From positions 1 through 6,314 of the forward strand of contig CAJKKX010000144.1 in the NCBI GenBank assembly GCA_905200565.1: a DNA stretch of 6,314 bases. The letters run 5' to 3'. The first letter of the stretch is position 1, and every line of letters starts with the position of its first letter. The position numbers and the translations under genes are program-made. Below are positions 1 to 5,029 of this stretch, piece after piece. The DNA is from an uncultured Lachnospiraceae bacterium. GTDB taxonomy: Bacteria; Bacillota_A; Clostridia; Lachnospirales; Lachnospiraceae. The notes under the pieces were generated by a model, which was not told the DNA's origin, did no database searches, and saw only the letters and a program-made list of their open reading frames with translations.

Positions 1-441
1 TCTTTCCGGTTCTGCACTCGGCAGGTCAATTTTATTGATGACCGGCATGACGTCCAGATCGTGATCCAGCGCCAGATAAACATTTGCCAGGGTCTGCGCC
101 TCAATGCCCTGGGCGGCGTCCACCACAAGAATCGCCCCGTCGCAGGCAGCAAGGCTCCTGGACACTTCATAATTAAAGTCCACATGTCCGGGCGTGTCGA
201 TCAGGTTGAAAATATATTCTTCTCCGTCCTTCGCCTGATAAACGATACGGACCGTCTGGGCTTTGATGGTGATTCCCCTTTCCCGTTCCAGCTCCATGTT
301 ATCAAGCACCTGCGCCTGCATCTCCCGGCTGGTAAGCAGCCCGGTCATCTCGATAATCCGGTCTGCCAGAGTGGATTTTCCGTGATCTATATGTGCAATA
401 ATACAAAAATTTCTGATTTTGCTCTGGTCTATGGCTGCCAC
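1..441 (-). CDS. lepA: Elongation factor 4 (LepA), N-terminal 147 residues, cut by the window edge
   Basis: This is the ribosome-associated translational GTPase EF4/LepA, which acts on stalled or mistranslocated ribosomes in the cytoplasm. The visible part is the G domain. It has the P-loop AHIDHGKS (residues 16-23), the switch I motif RGITI (55-59), the G3 motif DTPGH (82-86) and the G4 motif NKID (136-139). The opening [18 protein letters not shown] is typical of LepA and differs from EF-G or TypA. The start is a GTG at 441, seven bases after a strong AAGGAGG (449-455); no ATG gives a better start. The frame stays open to base 1, so roughly three quarters of a usual 600-residue protein lies outside. 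It follows spoIIP on the same strand, as in other Firmicutes, where hemW and hrcA often come next. Identification is close to certain. Confidence 0.97.
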   Translation of the reverse strand, partial: MAAIDQSKIRNFCIIAHIDHGKSTLADRIIEMTGLLTSREMQAQVLDNMELERERGITIKAQTVRIVYQAKDGEEYIFNLIDTPGHVDFNYEVSRSLAACDGAILVVDAAQGIEAQTLANVYLALDHDLDVMPVINKIDLPSAEPER

Positions 442-519
442 TTTTCTTCCTCCTTCTTCAAGCTGTGCGCGCCGCATACCGATACTTTTTCACCCGTATG
501 AAGCGATACAGCCAAAATC

Positions 520-549
520 AGTGTATCACATCTCTCACTCTCCACGCAA
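520..549 (-). promoter_or_regulatory. Possible sigma-A promoter for lepA
   Basis: Read on the minus strand, TTGCGT (544-549) is followed after 18 bases by TACACT (520-525), which is preceded by a TGn extended -10 motif. The -35 box matches only three of six consensus bases and overlaps the end of spoIIP. The inference is supported by biology: lepA is a housekeeping gene lying behind sporulation genes and should need its own promoter. The match itself is weak. Confidence 0.3.
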
Positions 550-1800
550 TACCTGATTCAGAATATCCGCCAGCAGTTCCATAGCATTCCGCTCCTCCTG
601 TACTGTGTTTAACTGTGTCCCCGACTCGATCAAAAGGGACTTCGGGCACATATGAAGATTATAGCGGAGGCTTTGCAGATAAATGTTCCTTGTCCACCCC
701 GGATAATACTGTGCAGCCTTTAATTGAAGCTGAAAAGAGAATGCCAGGTTGTCCTCAATATAAGGATTCGGAAGATAATCAATTTCTCCGTTTCTGGCAG
801 TACGGCTCAAACCATTGAAAAACATGATCTGTGCCGTAGGTTTTCCGTTGATTTCCTGCACGAACTTATATCCGTCCACACCGTCTCTGTGCAGGTCAAT
901 GACCACCTCAATCGAAGGGTTTTCATCCAGAATCTGCTGAATATCCGGCGCCGCCAGCGTATAAGCCTTGTTTCTGTCCAGCTCTCCGTCAATCATATCG
1001 TAAACTTTCGTGTGGTGGATGACATTATATCCATAAACGTTTGTCAATATCTCCGTCAGATAGTTTCCCACACCCACAACCGTATCATTCACATCACCTT
1101 CCACGGAGTCCACAAATGCCTCCTGGGAATGGGTATGATAAATCAGAATCTGCGGCGCAGAATTGTCAGACGTCATTTTCAGATCTTTTGACATCAGAAG
1201 ATTATAATTGATCTGACTCTCCAGCGCTGTAGTGGATGGGTCCACTGTAAAAAAATTATTTAACAGATAATTATAATCCCGCAGCTCCTCCTCATTGATA
1301 TCCACTTCCGGCTGCCGTTTGGGATCCTTCGCTTCGATCTCCGGCTTCCTTTCTGTCTGTCCTTCCGTCTGTGTTTCTGTGGGAGATTCCACCGGTTTTT
1401 CCTGTTGCTCTGTTTCTGTCTGCTGCTCCCCACCGCTTTCAGGAAGCTTTGCCAGCGCCTCTGTCTGACTTTCCACTTCCATCATCAATTCATACTCCAG
1501 GCGGCTCTCGATATCCGGAAGTCCTTTTGCCTCCTGCTGGGCATAGGAATACAATGGAAAAACCTCGTCCAGTGCAAAGTCTGTCCACTCTTTCGGTTCG
1601 CCCGGCCCCTGCCAGGCAAAAGAAAGCCCCGGCATATGTGTCTTTACCGCCATTGTCTCAAGCGCCCGCTCCAATCCTCCAATACCGGGGATTCTTTGCA
1701 GAAAGTGGTTTTCTTTTGCAATCATAAAACCTCTATATAAAATATAGAGGCCCAAAAAAACTATTACAATCCATGCCAGATTCTGCAACTTTTTCTGCAT
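535..1800 (-). CDS. spoIIP: Stage II sporulation protein P (SpoIIP), engulfment peptidoglycan hydrolase
   Basis: SpoIIP is a membrane-anchored, zinc-dependent amidase/endopeptidase that works with SpoIID and SpoIIM to thin septal peptidoglycan and drive engulfment of the forespore. The 421 residues show one N-terminal membrane anchor (about 8-24), a membrane-proximal region, a Glu/Gln/Thr-rich linker (about 108-170) and the C-terminal catalytic domain (about 212-418). Conserved-looking metal or catalytic positions are in YHTHSQEA (H222, H224, E227), DLHRDG (H304 to D306) and NLHMCPKSLLIESG (H383, E392). The ATG at 1800 has GGGAG six bases upstream and a second GGGAGG at 13 bases. It lies directly downstream of gpr, the usual Firmicute arrangement, with no terminator seen between them. 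In Bacillus the gene is transcribed by sigma-E; I found no convincing sigma-E site in the 77-nt gap. The family call is firm. Confidence 0.96.
   Translation of the reverse strand: MQKKLQNLAWIVIVFLGLYILYRGFMIAKENHFLQRIPGIGGLERALETMAVKTHMPGLSFAWQGPGEPKEWTDFALDEVFPLYSYAQQEAKGLPDIESRLEYELMMEVESQTEALAKLPESGGEQQTETEQQEKPVESPTETQTEGQTERKPEIEAKDPKRQPEVDINEEELRDYNYLLNNFFTVDPSTTALESQINYNLLMSKDLKMTSDNSAPQILIYHTHSQEAFVDSVEGDVNDTVVGVGNYLTEILTNVYGYNVIHHTKVYDMIDGELDRNKAYTLAAPDIQQILDENPSIEVVIDLHRDGVDGYKFVQEINGKPTAQIMFFNGLSRTARNGEIDYLPNPYIEDNLAFSFQLQLKAAQYYPGWTRNIYLQSLRYNLHMCPKSLLIESGTQLNTVQEERNAMELLADILNQVLRGE
1730..1750. repeat. Perfect 9-bp AT-rich palindrome inside spoIIP
   Basis: Two 9-base arms, CCTCTATAT (1730-1738) and ATATAGAGG (1742-1750), are perfect inverse complements around a 3-base spacer. 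They sit in the codons for the SpoIIP membrane anchor (LYILYRG). In the minus-strand mRNA a hairpin here would follow a run of seven U and three G and be followed by UUUU, about 50 nt into the gene. This could slow early translation or transcription, or be chance in an AT-rich membrane segment. Confidence 0.5.
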
Positions 1801-1877
1801 AAAACGCTCCCATCCTCCCGCCCGAAAACTTCCTGCTTTCGCCTGATATACCTATTTATATGCAGCCTGTCCCAGAA

Positions 1878-2831
1878 CTATGACAACTGCAATGCAAGAT
1901 TAATTCCTTCAGAAACCGTATAACTGATGCGTTTTATCGTCTCGTCAATATCCTTTGGCGTCACAAACATCGTGTTCAGGTGTGGAGAGATCAACTCCCA
2001 GATCATTTGCTGTTTTTCACTTTTCGTCAGAGTTCCAAGCGCTCCTCCCAGATTTCGGATACCTGGGTCCTGATCCATTGTCTCCACCAGGCTCTCCATC
2101 GTGTCATTTACGATGGTTGCCGCATCCACCACCGTCGGCACACCGATGGCGATAACCGGAACGCCCAGAGCTTCCTCATTGATGCCGTTTCTATGATTTC
2201 CCACACCAGAGCCAGGATTAATCCCGGTATCCGTCACCTGTATCGTACGGTTTAATCTTCTCGTGCTTCTGGCAGCCAGTGCGTCCACGGCAATCACCAC
2301 TGCCGGCTGTGTTTCCTCAACCACGCCCCGGATGATTTCCAGTGTCTCCATACCCGTCTGCGCCATAACTCCCGGCGCCAGAGCGCTGATCTGATGCACC
2401 CGTTCCTTACCTACGGATGCTTTTCCGTATTCCTTAATCATGTGGCGTGTGATGTTCACGTTATTTACTACATACGGCCCCAGGGCGTCCGGCGTTACCT
2501 CCCGGTTTCCCAGCCCTACGACCAGTACCGACTGCTCTTCCTCTCCGAGAAGTTTCCTCAAATGCCCCGCCAGAGCCTTCGAAATCTCCCGGTGGTAATC
2601 CTCATCCGCAGCAGACATATGGGGCGCTTCCAGGGTAATATAATTTCCTACCGGCTTTCCCATCGCCTTTGCCCCGTTCTCCGTTTCAATCACCACTCTG
2701 GTGGTGCGGATTTCATTTTCCTTATCCTCTGTCTCATGAATGCGTACCCCACGGATTTCTACATTGTCCTCTTCGAAACTTTCCTTTGCCTCCAGCGCCA
2801 GATCCGTACGGATATTAAATTTTCCCAGCAT
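1878..2831 (-). CDS. gpr: Spore germination protease GPR (peptidase family A25)
   Basis: GPR is made as an inactive zymogen in the forespore, processes itself late in sporulation and degrades SASPs during germination, freeing DNA and supplying amino acids. The sequence shows FNIRTDLALEA (residues 5-15), matching the known self-processing region. The expected cut is after D10, in D|LA, leaving a short propeptide. VGLGNREVTPDALGP (105-119) and AVDALAAR (181-188) carry D115 and D183, the likely counterparts of the two aspartates proposed as catalytic in Bacillus megaterium GPR. GSGVGNHR (207-214) and GVPTVVDA (230-237) are further family blocks. I chose the ATG at 2831 because AAGGAG (2838-2843) lies six bases before it. 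An in-frame GTG at 2894 would add 21 Lys-rich residues but has no ribosome binding site. At 317 residues it is shorter than Bacillus GPR (about 370), apparently lacking an insert in the C-terminal third. Confidence 0.96.
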   Translation of the reverse strand: MLGKFNIRTDLALEAKESFEEDNVEIRGVRIHETEDKENEIRTTRVVIETENGAKAMGKPVGNYITLEAPHMSAADEDYHREISKALAGHLRKLLGEEEQSVLVVGLGNREVTPDALGPYVVNNVNITRHMIKEYGKASVGKERVHQISALAPGVMAQTGMETLEIIRGVVEETQPAVVIAVDALAARSTRRLNRTIQVTDTGINPGSGVGNHRNGINEEALGVPVIAIGVPTVVDAATIVNDTMESLVETMDQDPGIRNLGGALGTLTKSEKQQMIWELISPHLNTMFVTPKDIDETIKRISYTVSEGINLALQLS

Positions 2832-2875
2832 AACTTTCTCCTTCTTCTCTTTATGATTTCCTGCTCGTATCTTTT

Positions 2876-2900
2876 GTAACAGTTCAGCCTTCACTGTTAC
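2876..2900. repeat. 8-bp inverted repeat in the gpr upstream region
   Basis: GTAACAGT (2876-2883) and ACTGTTAC (2893-2900) are perfect inverse complements with a 9-base loop. The structure lies 45-69 bases upstream of the chosen gpr start, on the side facing rpsT. It could be an operator, an mRNA leader hairpin or chance. I found no good sigma-F or sigma-G promoter nearby to fix its position relative to the transcript start. Confidence 0.4.
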
Positions 2901-2930
2901 TATCTTTTACACTTTTTTGCAAAATATGTA

Positions 2931-2959
2931 TTGACATCTTTATGGGGTTGGGCTAAACT
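2931..2959 (+). promoter_or_regulatory. Strong sigma-A promoter of rpsT
   Basis: A perfect -35 box TTGACA (2931-2936) is followed after exactly 17 bases by TAAACT (2954-2959). Transcription should start near 2966 and give a leader of about 90 nt before the rpsT start codon. This strength suits a ribosomal protein gene. Confidence 0.88.
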
Positions 2960-2973
2960 ATATGAGTATGCTT

Positions 2974-3004
2974 GCACCGGAACGTCCGTGTCCGGATTCG
3001 GTGC
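2974..3004 (+). promoter_or_regulatory. Bulged stem-loop in the rpsT mRNA leader, possible S20 autoregulatory site
   Basis: The leader can fold into a stem of 8 bp (2974-2981 with 2997-3004, one G-U pair), a 3-nt bulge ACG (2982-2984), then 4 bp (TCCG 2985-2988 with CGGA 2993-2996) closed by the loop TGTC. No U-run follows, so it is not an intrinsic terminator. It ends 39 bases before the ribosome binding site. Many ribosomal protein mRNAs carry leader structures bound by their own product; a role in S20 control is inference only. Confidence 0.5.
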
Positions 3005-3056
3005 GGCAAAGAACGGTTAAATAAATGATGATAAAAATATTTTGGAGGTGTACAGG

Positions 3057-3320
3057 TTGGCTAATATCAAATCTGCAAAGAAAAGAATCTTAGTAAACAG
3101 AACAAAAGCTGCACGCAATAAGGCAATCAAATCCGGTGTTAAGACTGCGATCAAGAAAGTAAATGCCGCTGTTGCTGCAAATGATAAAGAAGCTGCTGCC
3201 GCTGCTTTATTAAACGCTACTTCTGTTATTGATAAGGCTACAAAAAAGGGTGTTTATCATAAGAACACTTCTGCGAGAAAAGTTTCCCGCTTGTCAAAAG
3301 CTGTAAACAACATCGCTTAA
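3057..3320 (+). CDS. rpsT: Small ribosomal subunit protein S20 (bS20)
   Basis: S20 is an early-binding protein of the 30S subunit that contacts 16S rRNA. The 87 residues are of normal length, rich in Lys and Ala, and open with ANIKSAKKRI after the initiator, the family's N-terminal signature. NTSARKVSRLSKAVN near the C-terminus is also typical. The start is a TTG at 3057, eight bases after GGAGG (3044-3048). An upstream in-frame TTG at 3042 overlaps that ribosome binding site and is rejected. In Escherichia coli rpsT also starts with UUG, and this weak start is part of its translational autoregulation. It is the only rightward gene here, divergent from gpr and convergent with holA, as in Bacillus-type gene order. 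Confidence 0.98.
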   Translation: MANIKSAKKRILVNRTKAARNKAIKSGVKTAIKKVNAAVAANDKEAAAAALLNATSVIDKATKKGVYHKNTSARKVSRLSKAVNNIA

Positions 3321-3339
3321 TCAATACACAAACATATAA

Positions 3340-3370
3340 AAAACACCAGGTTCCGTCAGCCTGGTGTTTT
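3340..3370. terminator. Bidirectional intrinsic terminator between rpsT and holA
   Basis: AAAACACCAGG (3340-3350) pairs perfectly with CCTGGTGTTTT (3360-3370) around a 9-base loop. On the plus strand the stem ends in TTTT; on the minus strand the A-tract at 3338-3343 becomes a U-run. It starts 19 bases after the rpsT stop and ends 11 bases from the holA stop, so it should end transcripts from both convergent genes. Confidence 0.9.
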
Positions 3371-3381
3371 CTATTGCTTTT

Positions 3382-4365
3382 TTATTTTCCGCTGCTGAAT
3401 CTCACAATCAAAAGCTCTACGCTCAGAATATCATTCATGCGCCCTGTTTTCACAGACTCTTCTGCATCCACACAAGCTCTCACGGCGCTTTTCAGGGCTT
3501 GTGCCGAAAAGCTTCTTGCCTGCCTTGCACAATTCCGGACAACAAAGCTCTGTACTTTCAGATTCTGTGCGATCAGATTCTGATCAAATCCCTGCGCCAG
3601 CATCTCTTTCACCTGCATCAGAAGATTGAACTGCCTCGTAATCAGATACAGGATACGCATAGGAGGCTCTTTCAGGGATAACAGATCATAATAAAGATCC
3701 AGCGCCCGCTTCTGCTTCTTTTCTGCGATTGCATTGATCATATCAAAGATCTTATTTTCCGTGCGGACCGTACAGATTTCCTCCACGTCCTCCGAAGTGA
3801 TCACATCACGCCCCATCGTATAACACAGCAATTTTTCCAGTTCTTTCTGAATCCGTTCCATATCATTGCCCGTCCGGGTGAGAAACAGCTCCATAGTAGA
3901 AGATGTGATATTCTTTTTCTCCTTGCGCAGCGCGCGCAGCACCCAGTTTGCCAGGGTCCTGTCATCCTGGCGATTCAGCTCCACCACGCGCCCCACGTTT
4001 TTTACCGCCTTGTAAAGCTTCCCCCTCCGGTCCACTTCATCCTCGGCAAAGACCATACAGGTCCCCTCCGGTATCTGTGGTATGTATTCTGCAAGCTCCG
4101 GGGACGCATTTTTAAAAAATCCGCTGTTTTCAATCAGAATCAGGCGCCTGTCCGCAAAGAAGGGCATCGTTTCTGCCTGAGCAATCACTTCTCTGACATG
4201 GATGCCCTTTCCTTCATAAACGGACAGATTCATCGTATCTCCTGACGGGAGAACGGCACTTTTCAGTTTGCTTTTATAAAGGTTTTTCAGATATGTCTCT
4301 TCTCCATACAGAAGATAAACCCTTTTTATATTTCCGCTTTCCAAATCTTCTTTCAGATTTTTCAT
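3382..4365 (-). CDS. holA: DNA polymerase III subunit delta (HolA / YqeN)
   Basis: The delta subunit is part of the clamp-loader complex; it opens the beta sliding clamp so that it can be loaded on primed DNA. The 327-residue protein is of normal length. The N-terminal segment with VYLLYGEETYL (16-26) matches the family's opening beta strand and loop of the degenerate AAA+ fold. The C-terminal collar-like region contains LITRQFNLLMQVKEM and the closing pattern in which helices end in DILSVELLIVRFS. I prefer the ATG at 4365, which has GGGAGG (4371-4376) five bases upstream, over an ATG at 4383 that adds six residues and lacks a good site. Placement next to rpsT in convergent orientation matches Bacillus yqeN-rpsT and supports the call. 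It may also receive read-through from the SASP gene upstream, since no terminator separates them. Confidence 0.93.
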   Translation of the reverse strand: MKNLKEDLESGNIKRVYLLYGEETYLKNLYKSKLKSAVLPSGDTMNLSVYEGKGIHVREVIAQAETMPFFADRRLILIENSGFFKNASPELAEYIPQIPEGTCMVFAEDEVDRRGKLYKAVKNVGRVVELNRQDDRTLANWVLRALRKEKKNITSSTMELFLTRTGNDMERIQKELEKLLCYTMGRDVITSEDVEEICTVRTENKIFDMINAIAEKKQKRALDLYYDLLSLKEPPMRILYLITRQFNLLMQVKEMLAQGFDQNLIAQNLKVQSFVVRNCARQARSFSAQALKSAVRACVDAEESVKTGRMNDILSVELLIVRFSSGK

Positions 4366-4403
4366 CCTGTCCTCCCGTACCATATCTGCTCATCTGTACT
4401 GTC

Positions 4404-4432
4404 ATTGTATCATGAATGTACAAAATAGTAAA
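4404..4432 (-). promoter_or_regulatory. Likely sigma-A promoter of holA
   Basis: On the minus strand TTTACT (4427-4432) is followed after 17 bases by TACAAT (4404-4409), which is preceded by TGn (extended -10). The start of transcription would be near 4397, about 32 bases before the holA ATG. The promoter begins immediately downstream of the SASP stop codon, giving housekeeping expression of holA separate from the sporulation gene. Confidence 0.65.
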
Positions 4433-4438
4433 CGAAGA

Positions 4439-4648
4439 TCAAAACGTTTTTTCCAACGCATCCGCCTTCATCTGCTTTTTCCTTCTGGTCATCATGCCGC
4501 AGATACGTCCTGTTTCCTTTGCCGACAAAGATTTCCAGCCACTATCCAGCACCCGTTCCAAAAGCCCCAGTTCTTCCGCAATCTCATATTTGAGCTGCTC
4601 CTCCGGTGTGAGATTTTCCAGGTCTATTTTCTTTTCTTTTTTAGACAT
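4439..4648 (-). CDS. Alpha/beta-type small acid-soluble spore protein (SASP), divergent clostridial form
   Basis: SASPs coat and protect forespore DNA and are degraded by GPR at germination. The 69-residue product is Lys/Glu-rich. LKYEIAEELGL (residues 19-29) matches the first conserved block of alpha/beta SASPs and contains the GPR cleavage pattern, with the cut expected between E22 and I23. LSAKETGRICGMMTRRK (41-57) matches the second, DNA-binding block, where the family usually has GRIGG-like residues; here C50 replaces a glycine. A Lys-rich N-terminal arm precedes the first block. The ATG at 4648 has AAAGGAG (4660-4666) 11 bases upstream, longer than ideal. An ATG only one base after that site (4658) would read just five codons. 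A near-consensus sigma-G promoter lies upstream. The family call is by motif and context; the exact ssp name cannot be assigned. Confidence 0.82.
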   Translation of the reverse strand: MSKKEKKIDLENLTPEEQLKYEIAEELGLLERVLDSGWKSLSAKETGRICGMMTRRKKQMKADALEKTF

Positions 4649-4650
4649 AA

Positions 4651-4700
4651 CAGGCCATGCTCCTTTCTGCTCTTTTTCTGGAGTATGGCCTGGCTTTTTT
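4651..4700 (+). terminator. Terminator-shaped inverted repeat overlapping the SASP promoter and ribosome binding site
   Basis: On the plus strand CAGGCCATGCTCC (4651-4663) pairs with GGAGTATGGCCTG (4680-4692), 13 pairs including one G-U, with a 16-base loop, followed by GC and six T (4695-4700). This is the form of a rightward intrinsic terminator, yet no rightward gene precedes it after the rpsT terminator at 3370. On the minus strand the left arm holds the SASP Shine-Dalgarno GGAG, and the right arm holds the -10 box of its promoter. Because transcription should begin inside the loop, the hairpin would not form in the SASP mRNA itself, but could form in a longer transcript arriving from the pspC side. 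Confidence 0.6.
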
Positions 4701-4710
4701 GTGTTTATAC
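4681..4710 (-). promoter_or_regulatory. Sigma-G-type promoter for the SASP gene
   Basis: On the minus strand GTATA (4706-4710) fits the sigma-G -35 consensus GHATR. After 18 bases CATACTC (4681-4687) matches six of seven positions of the -10 consensus CATNHTA. The inferred transcript start is near 4674, leaving a leader of about 25 nt. This predicts forespore-specific expression, as is known for ssp genes. Confidence 0.7.
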
Positions 4711-4744
4711 AAAAATCAAAAAAGTGGTATTAAACTGATATTGA

Positions 4745-4830
4745 GGTCAAAAGATGCCATACGGCTCATAAAGTCAATCTTCCACTTATGTGCAAGCACA
4801 ACGTGGAATTTGACTTTTGACCCTGGCATC
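4745..4830. repeat. Permuted inverted-repeat hairpin element between pspC and the SASP gene
   Basis: The core is a hairpin. AAAGTCAA and TTCCAC (4770-4777, 4780-4785) pair with GTGGAA and TTGACTTT (4803-4808, 4810-4817), with a small internal loop and an apical TGTG/CACA stem. Outside it, GGTCAAAAG (4745-4753) pairs with CTTTTGACC (4814-4822) and GATGCCA (4753-4759) with TGGCATC (4824-4830). The two outer modules occur in swapped order on the two sides, so both pairings cannot nest. The arrangement fits two inverted pieces of a unit of about 16 bases combining GATGCCA and GGGTCAAAA. It lies two bases after the pspC stop, so it may act as an operon-end structure, but no U-run of standard length follows. 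A dispersed non-coding repeat is the main alternative. Confidence 0.6.
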
Positions 4831-4831
4831 A

Positions 4832-5014
4832 TTAATATTCATATGGGATGATAATCGCCGCCACAATGTAAATGATGATTCCTGTGGTTGTGCATCCAAG
4901 CAGTACCAGCAGCAAACGAATCAGCGTCGGGTCAATATTTAAATATTCCCCAATCCCTCCGCATACGCCGCAGAGAATCTGATTTTCCCTTGATTTGTAC
5001 AATTTCTTTTGCAT
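4832..5014 (-). CDS. Minimal PspC-domain inner-membrane protein
   Basis: This 60-residue protein is essentially a single PspC domain (Pfam PF04024). It has a short basic N-terminus, ILCGVCGGIGEYLNIDP (13-29), where the Cys/Gly turn and NIDP motif are characteristic, and a hydrophobic helix (about 32-56) ending in PYEY. In proteobacteria PspC senses envelope stress and activates the phage-shock response; in Firmicutes such short proteins are common but their roles are mostly unknown. Of two ATGs, 5014 is preferred: GGAG (5022-5025) is seven bases upstream, whereas the ATG at 5020 is only one base from it. The gene follows the DUF4097-like gene by 15 bases, with its ribosome binding site immediately after that stop codon, so the two are surely co-transcribed. 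Confidence 0.92.
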   Translation of the reverse strand: MQKKLYKSRENQILCGVCGGIGEYLNIDPTLIRLLLVLLGCTTTGIIIYIVAAIIIPYEY

Positions 5015-5029
5015 ATTCATTCTCCTTTT

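Noticed and set aside
502..525. Short inverted repeat GATACA/TGTATC between spoIIP and lepA as a terminator
   Set aside because: The stem is only six strong pairs and no U-run follows on the minus strand.
1360..1480. Repetitive Glu/Gln/Thr coding stretch in spoIIP as a possible tandem repeat or recombination site
   Set aside because: It has no fixed repeat unit at DNA level and is the low-complexity linker commonly seen between anchor and catalytic domain.
2394..2879. Long rightward open frame opposite gpr, and similar frames opposite spoIIP, holA and the DUF4097-like gene
   Set aside because: They lie wholly antisense to well-identified genes, their composition is irregular, and none has a recognisable domain or a convincing start context.
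2832..2894. N-terminal extension of GPR from a GTG at 2894
   Set aside because: There is no Shine-Dalgarno sequence before 2894, whereas the ATG at 2831 has AAGGAG at ideal spacing, and the family homology begins right after it.
3042..3056. Five-residue extension of S20 from a TTG at 3042
   Set aside because: It overlaps the GGAGG that serves the TTG at 3057, and the S20 signature starts directly after the latter.
4366..4383. Six-residue extension of HolA from the ATG at 4383
   Set aside because: The ribosome binding site quality favours 4365; GGGAGG lies inside the extension.
4641..4658. Five-codon upstream frame overlapping the SASP start (ATG at 4658, stop at 4641-4643)
   Set aside because: Its ATG is only one base from the GGAG, too close for normal initiation, so a regulatory leader peptide is not supported.
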